DNA from: Dendrolimus kikuchii
Lineage: Eukaryota; Arthropoda; Insecta; Lepidoptera; Lasiocampidae
Assembly: GCA_019925095.2 (NCBI GenBank)
Contig: CM034392.1
Coordinates: 1,867,501 to 1,931,500, forward strand
Length of the DNA: 64,000 nucleotides
Reading direction: 5' to 3'
Each line of letters starts with the position of its first letter. Position 1 is the first letter of the stretch. Of this stretch, positions 57,101 through 64,000 are shown one piece after another. Made by a program: the position numbers and the translations under genes. Below the pieces are notes generated by a model, which worked only from the letters and a program-made list of their open reading frames with translations, had not been told where the DNA came from and made no database searches.

Positions 57101-60100
57101 ATACCAAATCTTTCATTCAATTCGTAATACTCTGGGTAGTAACTGACTGACAAACAGACGGATTTATTTTTTAATTTTTCTATTATAGTTGTGGGCAACA
57201 TCGCTGGTTGCGCCACGAGTAATATTTACCTATACTTTGTATTTTTTAATTTTCTTAGTGGTGCAATTGTTCGTTGCCCTAAATTAAAAAAAAAGAGGTA
57301 AGGCAAGCTAATAGTAAGATATAAGAACGGGCTATTAATCGATAAGTAATTACATTATTAAGTACTTGACATAAGTTACATCATAAACCTTGCAAAATAT
57401 CTTTATAACCAAATACGAACCTTTGATCCAGTTCGCACAACATATTCCAGCCATTCCCAAGACTGTATATTCTTATGAAGCCATTCTCGAAGCCGGTGGC
57501 CAGTATCCTCTGTTCTTCGAGTATTATAGGAGCGAATGCAATAGCCGTTACTGAAGTGTTCGGAAGTTCTAGAGGCTGCCCAAAAAGACCATACGAGCCT
57601 AGCGATGATTTTGGCTTCGGTTCTGATTTAGACCATAGACAAACCTTAAAGAAAAGTCGGAAGAGGTTTTACAAATTAAGTACCACTGGAGAACATTTTT
57701 TTTGAATAATACATATAATAAAGTCGTGGTGGCGGGTTCGAATCCCGGCCGGAGCGTATGCACCATTTAGGCATTTTTTTTATGACCTAATTCATATTGT
57801 TACAATTACCACGCGTTAACAACGATGAAGGAACACATCGTGATGAAACCTGCACATCGAGATAACTGATGCGGCAACCGGCGTTGGACAAGCGTGGCGA
57901 GTATACTGTCCGTTTCCCTATAGTGGGAAACCCGAGCCCAACAGTGGGACGTTTACAGGCACTTATTATTATCATAATACTTGTTACGAGTCGCGAGACT
58001 CGAATTAAAATGCCGTTAGAATTACTATAGAGTTTATTAGAACTATACAAACACGTATAACACAGGTAGAAATATAACCCAACACAACAAGTCCAAACGT
58101 AATGCAGAAGGTCGTAATTCAATAAAACGCGCAAAGTCCGTCACTTATTAGATTCCCGATTGTAGTACACACGTCTTGCTTCGCTCGTGGTTATCGCTCG
58201 ACTGACTCCCCCCTCCATCAGGTCATCGTTTTATACTGCGCAACTGCAATGTCCCCGTATCTAAGTCGACTTAATCCGACACACCTGGCTAATGACCGCC
58301 ATAAGAGCTTACAATAAAACAATGGGCTGTTTGCCAATAAGTAAACAAAAAAAGACGACCATAAAAGAATTTAAATGTTATTAGTTCAAATGCCGACGGG
58401 TAATAAATGTGCTTTGTTTCAGATGCAGGTGGATTTTGTTTTTGCCGGGACCCGAGTCTTAACAATACATATACTTGAGTTAATAATAACGTCTACTTAA
58501 CAGGTGTTTTTACTCCCTTACAGAATATTTTGATTCTAAAAAACAATATTAAATTAATTAATTAATTGCAGATAAATAATTATACCATAATTTATGACTT
58601 ACAATATTTTTTTTAGACATTTGATTTTTTTTTCTTATTGACTATAATAAAACTACGTTTTAACGGTTTCAAGCGCGGTAATTTTATATTAAATATCGCA
58701 TAAAAACACATTGCTGACATGAAACACACAAGGTCTACGAAGTCTGCAATCAGTGAACACACGCTGGATAAACCCAACCACTACATCAGATTCGATAACC
58801 CACAAATCCTCGCAAAAGAGAATCGTTTCATACCTAGAATGATGCGTGAGGCTATTGAAATCAAAAAAACCCACATTTCAATAGAGAAGATGGTTGGCAA
58901 GTACCACCTGTGTGGGATCCAATTATCAAAACTATTAAGACCCAAACCCAGCAAAAACCAGCTGCCAGACCTCAAGACACTGTGAGCTCTTTCTGCGTAC
59001 AACGGAACACAAACAAACTTGACTGATAATTACTTTTATTTTTCCTGTCGTCCGGGCATTTGGAATATTATATAAAATTGACGTAGACTAGGCATGTTTG
59101 CTGAAGAGGTTCTTGCGCCGCGTCTTCTCTTCAAGCCATAACATGTTGCGAAGCGGTAGTAAATTAGATTAGGCTCCCATAGAGTAAATAATAACCATAA
59201 ACAAAATTAAAATTAACAAGTTGGCGGTAGGCTAAATAAAACTTTAACAATACTCGTTGACACTTGACATCTTTGTCTTCCGTGATCACGGCAACTGAAA
59301 AGTGGCCGAAACGTGGGAAAAACCAAAATCAAATAAAATTACCGCGCTTAAAACCGTTAAAACGTAGTTTTATTATGTATACAAGTCGCGAAAACTTAAG
59401 AAAATATTCTCTTATTGACTAGTTAGCTAATGTTTGATTTATATAAGTATTGTTAATAATGTATTTTTTTTTTGATTATTTTAGTGACAAATAACAGAAA
59501 AATTTTATGACATCTTAATAATAATATTATATAATGGCCTGGCAACATTATAAACTGCCTGTATTGCACGTTCGAAAGGACAAACTGTCGTTCCTACAAA
59601 GAACACAACATCTTCTTTAAATTATACGCATGTGACAGTTTACGCAATAAATGATATTCTATTCTATTCTACTATCTATTCTGTGGATATTATTCCTATT
59701 CTATTAAGGGCAACGTAGTTTAAGAAGAAGCGGTAAGAAACTCCCCAGCAACAAACAAGTCTAGATAAAAATTCTTTTACTTCCTAGTTTTTTTTTTATT
59801 GCAGGAGTTCAGCAGACAGGCAGACGGCCCACTTGATGGAAGGCGGTTACCATCACCTATGGACATTTGCAACTCCAAAGGTGCTATAAATGCGCTGCTG
59901 CTCTCTTAAGGGAGACTGGAACCTGCTCACTAATGCCGGAACACAACTCAAGGTTGTTATGGCGACATACTTTAGACCAGGGGTGGTAGCCATCCAGTCG
60001 GGCAAATGCCCTACCACCTGGCAAAGTTATCTATCTCAGGCTCTTTTTTTTTTAATAAATAAAGAAGTGTGTGTTGTATATTATCTATAACACAAGCATA

Positions 60101-60824
60101 ACTCGCTTAACCCCTGTATATATTATATACAATGTGTGTATTTGGTCTGCCAACAAAATCAAGAAATAAAAGAAATGTATCCAAGAAGTTTAGAAAGAAA
60201 GAAAGAAAGAAAGAAAATATTTATTTCTAAAAATGCGACACTAACAGTGATTTATAATAATAATAATAGCATTGAAATTGTGTGCCGCAATTCGCGACAT
60301 GAGGTTGGTACTCAGTTTTTTGCTGTGCCGAAACATAGTCCGACACAGCACTGATTTTCAGTGCCCACCTCCTTAATTACAAAGACAAGTGACCCACGGT
60401 AAAAGTAAGTTAAATAAAATTATATTATAATCAACATATAAGAAAATAAATAAATATAATAAGTACCTAAAAAATTAAAGCAACCTAGAGTTTATATATA
60501 TATATATATATATTTGAACTGTCCACTACCCTATTACAAGTGTTGAGGAATAAACTCACCTTTCCATCTCTCGAGCCAGTCCCGAATACCTCGCCATCAT
60601 GGGACCAAGCGCAGCACCATATAATCCTCGTATGCACTCCGTTAGCCTTGTCAGTACACGCTTCAAGTTCGAATGAATTTGAACCTTCTCTTCTCGTATA
60701 TAAAGTCCATCTTCTGTCTCGCGAGACCGATACAATGTTCTGGCTATTCGGCGAGAACGCTACCTGTGTCACCGTCAAAGTGTGAGACACTAGTTTTTGT
60801 ATTTGATGCCAGGTTTTCGTTTCC
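51008..60824 (-). CDS. Elp2: Elp2, Elongator complex protein 2 (3' part, three exons)
   Basis: Join on the - strand of 60824-60560, 57644-57421 and 51137-51008: 619 nt, consistent phases, GT/AG junctions. It encodes the last roughly 205 residues of a WD40 protein. Diagnostic runs are SHTLTVTQVAFSPN, TRIIWCCAWSHDGEVFGTG, SRDGKVCLW across the first junction, and YLASCGSDHFVRIHGVTIS at the end. These match the C-terminal WD40 blades of Elp2, the double-propeller subunit of Elongator, which helps modify wobble uridines of tRNA in the cytoplasm. The earlier exons (about 600 residues) must lie right of the window. The introns hold an I-type LINE (same strand), a solo LTR and Penelope elements. Convergent with Myd88. 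Confidence 0.88.
51389..55114 (-). CDS. LINE ORF2: endonuclease, reverse transcriptase, RNase H
   Basis: The frame is open from 55114. The first Met is at 55039, and 1216 residues follow from it. Numbered from that Met: endonuclease with ISETWL (about 12-17), LGDFNCAHSLWG (108-119) and GSDHLPLL (183-190); RT with FLDITAAYDSV (543-553) and QYADDIVLYA (632-641); RNase H with YTDASK (929-934), GETIAILEAI (967-976), FSDSLSC (992-998) and GNETADELA (1046-1054). All catalytic acids are present. The first endonuclease motif, LIQWNSRSIAPKK, lies before that Met, in the part overlapping ORF1, so translation must start without an AUG or by reinitiation or frameshift. It could be active. Confidence 0.88.
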   Translation of the reverse strand: MLFLKFNLIQWNSRSIAPKKHEISQMIYAHEPVVFAISETWLVPGSHFRIPGYTCFRDDRDDGYAGSAILIKSSLTYSLFPLPPLPNSLNAVAVKIHNYNLTILSIYIPHPSPNLIPVLESIFMTLTTPFLILGDFNCAHSLWGSPYYDSFGCDLVDILDHLNICILNDGSPTRRVAPNNQSSTPDLSFCSPDLCSVASWSVLEDSHGSDHLPLLISFPHLSVPVRQFSPLLKYNTNKANWDSYVIESDRHTKSIPEISETNFLHTYDQLINDLHTAANLCIPLKKTGTKKRYSPPWWDDECTSMFQNRKAAESLYNSDMSTSNYIEYKKAMAASKRFFKKKKKRSWFRFTETLNPQTPSCVVWRTLKRFRGSWHSSNLSCNDNSVWISDFVSQLAPPSVPNHDSLPSPYPLSFPAHKFNEPFNMPELSCVFNRLKDSSPGLDGIPYSFLTKAGSCTKALFLKFLNKSYELGIIPDSWKSQLIIPILKPGKNPSMPSSYRPIALSSTLAKVMEHLLKNRLEWYLESNSMLSSTQYGFRKGSSTMHSLSILTTDIRIALSKRQILAAVFLDITAAYDSVLLHHLRQKMQKLSVPVRLSHYICNLLMDRSVVTRLEGSIHSTRRTWKGLPQGSVLSPLLYNLYTSELDHTVTSFCNILQYADDIVLYASADTTEQAESMLNRALHYLFNWLTEHGLDLSPDKSKVVVFTRKRNPLSIRVVCNDLVIPVCDSIKFLGVFLDSKMTGLQHLNFIIKKTESNLNLLRCLSGVWWGAHPYSQKLIYNAIIRSILDYGSFILQPCSKTALVKLDKLQYRCLRVILGAMRSSPTNALQIEALDPPLQIRRQYLCDRFLYKTCQISSHPLISKIKSLSSLITNNPYWYHKDLPCLIKSFRKLDRLSTPLFQSHKLAPFSTSYEVLNFYPKVLLHFGISKDDPRANDFFNLRLSSEWSDWCPIYTDASKLSLEGCVGAAVWCPNYRLALTYKCPIFTSTFTGETIAILEAIKFVVANKDRIHKCIVFSDSLSCLQAILSEDLTIGLRFPLILKIKENLFLCQSKSIDVVLAWIPSHSGISGNETADELAKSAIVSGCLDHSRLHPQDLCSKALQDLKGEWLISWTNSSLVKGRFYKDISPEIPIKPWFYKFRNADKRLTSVICRLRLGHSCTPVHLHRIGVRASPMCECNTGEGSIDHIFFNCPLYPTSLYDILPPKIPRPTNIKTLLSLICNRLIFNALTKYISVYNIKL
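55077..56516 (-). CDS. LINE ORF1, RNA-binding protein with three zinc knuckles
   Basis: 479 residues. The basic, proline-rich start (MSKIPPGPPDPPPG) is followed by a central domain. Three knuckles lie at about residues 255-310: CFTCCRFGHVSDKC, CYKCGQLHSGNTC and CCLCKGCHYAIDKNC. A Ser/Pro-rich C-terminus ends KIQPHPVE. In related LINEs the product coats the element RNA and acts as a nucleic-acid chaperone. The stop TAG (55079-55077) lies inside the open ORF2 frame (38 bp overlap). No disabling change is seen. Confidence 0.85.
   Translation of the reverse strand: MSKIPPGPPDPPPGSATCNEQMDQEPCGSRSRPAEMRKRPAVDEVSNIPSKKAPLSSDLNTDKSLWVHHSLNVPYKYSSEDKGPFLVHVHRIENNPSSGATINKILFGKMMINTNVGKIVQQGIKSVGRNRISVEFLSAQDANNFVVNPTLTAAHYKAIIPTFNVSRMGVVQGVPKDWSMEEFVEQVELPDYCGQIIKARRFSRKVRQPDGSIDWTPTTTVVLTFTGQILPKHIYCCYTSIPVTAYQLPTIQCFTCCRFGHVSDKCRSKPRCYKCGQLHSGNTCSVAPENAFCCLCKGCHYAIDKNCPELERQKLIKKKMSEDNISYSEAATLFPPSVRSFSDVARTMFAPVKPFPAHYTARPSRDINSLTPSQNSPITTSYRRTTYSSPRPRAPLAPGYDKAAHRSMISQYDPPSPQNGVALRGNANNDNNDNLIDGLLTMLINIISKFDDHPAPSNVASKLTQLINIISKIQPHPVE
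56618..57420. other. Elp2 intron, nothing further recognised
   Basis: AT-rich, without clear repeat ends. Confidence 0.4.
57421..57644 (-). CDS. Elp2: Elp2 penultimate exon
   Basis: Acceptor TTTTCTTTAAG, donor CAAAGGTTCGT. Encodes VCLWSKSEPKPKSSLG, SVTAIAFAPI and ILATGFENGFIRIYS, typical WD40 strands. Ends with two bases of a Ser codon completed in the last exon. Confidence 0.87.
57721..57976 (+). mobile_element. Lepidopteran tRNA-derived SINE
   Basis: B box GGGTTCGAATCCCGG near 57736, then ATGAAGGAACACATCGTGAT, GAAACCTGCACATCGAGA, CCCAACAGTGGGACG and a TTATTATTAT tail. The GAAACCTGCA...CAGTGGGACG body is typical of moth SINEs. The A box is lost. Confidence 0.7.
57981..58464 (-). mobile_element. 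Solo LTR (Gypsy-like), 484 bp
   Basis: On the - strand it begins TGTTAAGACTCGGGTCCCGG and ends GCGACTCGTAACAA. ATAC flanks it on both sides (57977-57980 and 58465-58468). It contains TATAAAACGATG (TATA box) and, about 180 nt further, TAATAAACTC (poly(A) signal). No internal region remains, so it arose by LTR-LTR recombination. Confidence 0.7.
58645..59410 (+). mobile_element. Penelope-like element, strongly 5'-truncated
   Basis: An inverted terminal piece (58648-58688) is followed by the C-terminal ORF end. 58719-58985 reads MKHTRSTKSAISEHTLDKPN through PRMMREAIEIKK, after which a frameshift gives a wrong end. Then come the 3' UTR and the terminal repeat (core 59280-59317, with the changes GCAACT and CGTGGG). 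It corresponds to the last part of the GIY-YIG region of 61229-63780. Confidence 0.78.
59788..60021 (-). repeat. Interspersed repeat family B
   Basis: GCAGGAGTTCAGCAGACAGG to GCCCTACCACCTGGC; 5' part missing. Confidence 0.65.
60062..60150 (+). repeat. SINE 3' fragment
   Basis: GTTGTATATTATCTATAACA and ATATACAATGTGTGTATTTG match the tail of the SINE at 37590-37840. Confidence 0.45.
60494..60514. repeat. (TA)n microsatellite
   Basis: Short TA run in the Elp2 intron, 46 bp from the exon edge. Confidence 0.8.
60560..60824 (-). CDS. Elp2: Elp2 exon (WD40 blades)
   Basis: Acceptor CCTCTTTACAG, donor AAGGTGAGT. Starts with one base of a split codon, then a TKTWHQIQKLVSHTLTVTQ region, SVSRDRRWTLY and HTRIIWCCAWSHDG. 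Ends in phase 0 after SRDGK. Confidence 0.88.
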
Positions 60825-61015
60825 CTGTAAAGAGGATATTAAAGCAGATACAACTAGGATTATATCATTCTAAATGTTTGTAAATTTGAAGACACTCATT
60901 TCTTTCCCTTATGAACACGTGGTTTCGAAATCTACATAGTGTAGCAGCGAGGGGTAGATGTAAAATGTGAACTAATTTATTTTGGAAACGGTAACCTAAG
61001 TACAAATATTACCGA

Positions 61016-61163
61016 GTCGTACAGCTAGTATTATATATAGCACAAGGTGTGAGTGGGACGGATGATGTGCGAGCGAGATTGAGCAACTATTAATATGTGC
61101 GCTCCCGCGCTGCGCTAGCCAGTAGTGCGTTGTCCTCTGCGATGACTAGACGTATGCAGCTCC
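61016..61163 (+). repeat. Dispersed repeat family K
   Basis: GTCGTACAGCTAGTATTATA to GACGTATGCAGCTC. Partner of 40213-40357. Confidence 0.55.
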
Positions 61164-61228
61164 CATAATAGTAATGCTATTTTTTTGGTCTCTTGACAGT
61201 TTGATAACGCTTTAATTTTTGAATTCGA

Positions 61229-63786
61229 CATTTAAATAATAAAACTACGTTTTAACGGTTTTAAGCGCGGTAATTTTATTTGATTTTGGTTTTTCCGACG
61301 TTTCGGCCACTTTTCAGTGGCCGTGATCACGGAAGACAAAGATGTCAAGTGTCAACGAGTATTGTTAAAGTTTTATTTAGCCTACCGCCAACTTATTAAT
61401 TTTAATTATTTAATTTTTAATTTTGTTTATGGTTATTATTTAATCTATGGGAGCCTAATCTAATTTACTACCGCTTCGCAACATGTTATGGCTTGAAGAG
61501 AAGAAGCGGCGCAAGAAACTCTTCAGCAAACATGCCTAGCTCTAATAATTTTATATAATATTAAAATGGGTGGAAGGAAAAATAAAAGTAATTATCAGTC
61601 AAGTTGGTTTGTGTTCCGTTGTACGCAGAAAGAGCTCACAGTGTCTTGAGGTCTGGCAGCTGGTTTTTGCTGGGTTTGGGTCTTAATAGTTTTGATAATT
61701 GGATCCCAAACAGGTGGTACTTGCCAACCATCTTCTCTATTGAAATTTGGGTGTTTTTTGATTTCAATAGCCTCACGCATCATTCTAGGTATGAAACGAT
61801 TCTCTTTCGCGAGGATTTGTGGGTTATCGAATCTGATGTAGTGGTTGGGTTTATCCAGCGTGTGTTCACTGATCGCAGACTTCGTAGACCTTGTGTGTTT
61901 CATGTCAGCAATGTGTTCTTTTACTCGTGTTTTTATGCTCCTCTTTGTTTGCCCAATGTATGACAATCCACACTCACAATCAAGCTTGTAAACCCCTGCA
62001 TCCTGGAGTGGGATATTGCATTTCACAGGTCTCAGAAATTGGGTAATCTTTTTCTGCGGCTTGAAATATGTTTTGATTGAAGCTCGCCTGAGGATGTGAC
62101 CAATTCTGTCTGTGACCCCCTTGATGTAGGGTAGGGTAGCAGGGCACCGCTCAACTGAAGGTGGTTTGGGGCCTTTGTGACGTTGGTGTGGAGTCTTCAG
62201 CTGATTGCGTTGTAGAACTCGCTTGACATGCTGAAGCTCTCCAGCTATGTGGTTCTCGTCACAAATTTTCTGTGCTCTCTGAAACAAAGATTTGCCCACG
62301 GTAGCTAACTGACTAGGATGGTGGTGAGACGAACCATTAAGGTATTTATCTGTATGGGTAGGTTTCCTATACACCGTATGACCAAGAGTATTGTCAGGGT
62401 TCCTTAGGATGAGCACATCCAGAAAAGCTAATTTATTATTTGCCTCTAGTTCCATAGTAAATTTAATATTACTGCTAATGGAATTGAGATGATCTAGAAA
62501 TGCAGAGACTTTATCGTTTGGGAGGACGGCAAAAGTATCGTCTACGTACCTTTTATACATCTTCGGCTTAGCCGGAGCGGTATCCAGTGCCTTCTGCTCG
62601 AAGTCTTCCATAAAAATGTCAGCTACGACAGGAGACACCGGTGAGCCCATGGCTACACCGTTGATTTGGTCGTAGAAGCCGTAGTCCCACACGAAATAGC
62701 CAGATGTGAGGCAATGTTTTAGTAGATCTGTATATTTGTGAATTTTAGGTAACCCATACAGTTTAGGCGCTTTGGCGCAAGATGGTGTGAGTGCGGATAC
62801 GTCTAAGCTTAATTTTTCGGAGTGTTTTTTCATAACCGCGATTGTTTGTTTGGTTACTTTATCCGTGGGGTCAGTTTTGACCTTTTTATAAGTGCTTTCG
62901 TCCGATAAAAGATCTTGTATTTTACTATTGTAATCAGACGTATCCATGACGACAGTCGCGTTACCTTTATCTGCACGGAGCACGGTTATTTCTGGTTTAT
63001 TGCGAATGTTTTTTAAGGCAATATATTCAGCACGAGTGAGATTCGGTTTGGGTAGACGACTACGGCGTAAAACCGATGAGATATCTTGTCGTATAGCTTC
63101 CGCATCCTCTTTCTGCATGCTGTTCCTTACCAGACATTCCTCTACGTTGCAGATTATGTTTTCAAAAGGTATTTTTCGCGGGGTTATTGCGTAATTAAGG
63201 CCTTTTTCTAATACCGAAACGGTGTTTTTATCGAATGTTTGTTTTGACAGGTTAACCACCGACAGTGACATATGATTAGTGGTCGCGTTTCCGTGCACAT
63301 CAACAATTGCTTCACAATGGAGCTCAGGTATATTTTTTTGCGCGTTCCTTGTACCAAGATGTTTGTTTTGGTTTGTTAGCATTTGGTTGTATTTTGAAAT
63401 TTGGCGGTTTTTTAGTTGTTCATATTTGACCTTTGCTCTCTTGTTAACAATATCAATGTAGTTTTGGAAATCTTCTGTCGATAGTATTACCTGTATTTCA
63501 TTGTTTTGCGTCTCGATAGCTCTATCTACGTGGTTCAAATTTAAACGGTGTTGGCGGATAAGGCATCTTAATAACTTTAAACTAGCCTGGCGTAGAATGC
63601 TGGCGCTTCCCGATATATCTTTTTTAGATGTTAATTTTACACATACCGGTATAATATTATTATCGCGACACCTTTTTAAGAAATTTAACGATGTCACTAA
63701 ACGCGCATGTTTTGTTTTTAGGCACTCACACCGCCGAATTTTATTTGCGATTTCCAGACCGTACTGGTTCACATAATATTTTCTTA
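61229..63786 (-). mobile_element. Penelope-like element, long copy of a tandem pair
   Basis: On the - strand: ORF (63772-61595), 3' UTR, then the terminal repeat with hammerhead-like core (61332-61295), ending at about 61229. Its 5' side runs directly into the 3' UTR of a second copy (63787 onward), a head-to-tail arrangement known for this class. Confidence 0.85.
61595..63772 (-). CDS. Penelope-type RT with GIY-YIG endonuclease, RT core partly deleted
   Basis: One open frame of 725 codons. The N-terminal region contains RCRDNNIIPVCVKL. LRADKGNATVVMD (265-277) and PKLYGLPKIHK (336-346) open the RT. At about residue 346 it jumps to YTDLLKHCLTSGYF, then GVAMGSPVSPVVAD (motif B, 372-385) and YKRYVDDTFAV (motif C). 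The GIY-YIG domain is GVYKLDCECGLSYIGQTK (593-610) to PRMMREAIEIKK. The segment with motif A and its catalytic Asp is deleted in frame, so the RT cannot work while the endonuclease looks whole. The listed first codon is GTG. No ATG precedes it before the neighbouring copy, so the 5' end is truncated. Confidence 0.88.
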   Translation of the reverse strand: MNQYGLEIANKIRRCECLKTKHARLVTSLNFLKRCRDNNIIPVCVKLTSKKDISGSASILRQASLKLLRCLIRQHRLNLNHVDRAIETQNNEIQVILSTEDFQNYIDIVNKRAKVKYEQLKNRQISKYNQMLTNQNKHLGTRNAQKNIPELHCEAIVDVHGNATTNHMSLSVVNLSKQTFDKNTVSVLEKGLNYAITPRKIPFENIICNVEECLVRNSMQKEDAEAIRQDISSVLRRSRLPKPNLTRAEYIALKNIRNKPEITVLRADKGNATVVMDTSDYNSKIQDLLSDESTYKKVKTDPTDKVTKQTIAVMKKHSEKLSLDVSALTPSCAKAPKLYGLPKIHKYTDLLKHCLTSGYFVWDYGFYDQINGVAMGSPVSPVVADIFMEDFEQKALDTAPAKPKMYKRYVDDTFAVLPNDKVSAFLDHLNSISSNIKFTMELEANNKLAFLDVLILRNPDNTLGHTVYRKPTHTDKYLNGSSHHHPSQLATVGKSLFQRAQKICDENHIAGELQHVKRVLQRNQLKTPHQRHKGPKPPSVERCPATLPYIKGVTDRIGHILRRASIKTYFKPQKKITQFLRPVKCNIPLQDAGVYKLDCECGLSYIGQTKRSIKTRVKEHIADMKHTRSTKSAISEHTLDKPNHYIRFDNPQILAKENRFIPRMMREAIEIKKHPNFNREDGWQVPPVWDPIIKTIKTQTQQKPAARPQDTVSSFCVQRNTNQLD

Positions 63787-64000
63787 TGGAAGGAAAAATA
63801 AAAGTAATTATCAGTCAAGTTGGTTTGTGTTCCGTTGTACGCAGAAAGAGCTCACAGTGTCTTGAGGTCTGGCAGCTGGTTTTTGCTGGGTTTGGGTCTT
63901 AATAGTTTTGATAATTGGATCCCAAACAGGTGGTACTTGCCAACCATCTTCTCTATTGAAATTTGGGTGTTTTTTGATTTCAATAGCCTCACGCATCATT
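63787..64000 (-). mobile_element. Second Penelope-like element, 3' end only (continues right)
   Basis: Short 3' UTR, then the ORF C-terminus (63999-63811 open; MMREAIEIKKHPNFNRED... to RNTNQLD), identical or nearly so to the end of the first copy. The rest lies outside the window. Confidence 0.82.

Noticed and set aside
57721..57760. tRNA-like B box GGGTTCGAATCCC
   Set aside because: Part of a truncated SINE; the tRNA 5' half is absent.
60070..60130. Possible upstream Elp2 exon between 59.4 and 60.5 kb
   Set aside because: The region is repeat B and SINE tail, and the phases of the adjacent Elp2 exons already join without it.

Overview
The window is a piece of an insect nuclear genome, most probably from a moth or butterfly (Lepidoptera). 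It has spliced genes with long introns, AT-rich intergenic DNA, and a dense mixture of Penelope-like, RTE-like, BEL/Pao, Copia, I-type, Helitron-like, pogo and MITE elements. One SINE has the tRNA head and body typical of moths. No bacterial-style operon, rRNA gene, CRISPR array or functional tRNA gene was seen.

Two host genes can be reconstructed from exon phases and splice sites. A complete six-exon Myd88 lies on the + strand (coding exons between 13835 and 41830; 406 codons plus stop). It encodes a death domain, a TIR domain and a basic C-terminal tail, the adaptor of Toll/IL-1-type innate immune receptors. The 3' half of Elp2 (Elongator subunit 2, a WD40 protein of tRNA wobble-uridine modification) lies on the - strand. 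Its last three coding exons are at 60824-60560, 57644-57421 and 51137-51008, and the 5' exons lie beyond the right edge. The two genes converge, with about 9 kb of repeat-rich DNA between their stop codons.

Layout. 1-13.8 kb: upstream intergenic DNA with Penelope terminal pieces, PIF/Harbinger-like MITEs and RTE 3' ends. 13.8-29.3 kb: Myd88 exon 1 and a 15.3 kb intron 1. That intron holds LINE fragments, a Helitron-like element, a 6.3 kb element with about 280 bp inverted ends that itself contains a rearranged BEL/Pao element, and a Copia element reduced to gag. 29.3-41.8 kb: exons 2-6, separated by an 85 bp minisatellite, nested MITE/RTE insertions and a pogo element carrying a SINE. 41.8-51 kb: the intergenic interval, with a 149 bp minisatellite that grew out of a LINE 3' end. 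51-64 kb: Elp2, whose introns hold a nearly complete I-type LINE with two open frames, a solo LTR, SINEs, and a tandem pair of Penelope-like elements at the right edge.

The most unusual observations are these. The 85 bp minisatellite starts at the exon 3 splice donor and copies that donor. The 149 bp satellite carries paired AACCGGTT palindromes. The Penelope termini have a hammerhead-ribozyme-like core, and one 139 bp terminus is inserted alone with a 16 bp target duplication. A BEL/Pao element has gag inverted relative to integrase. The LINE ORF2 has no AUG upstream of its first catalytic motif. The Elp2 poly(A) signal lies directly behind its stop codon. I found no new multi-gene system; the interest here is in the mobile elements and in how they sit against the exons.
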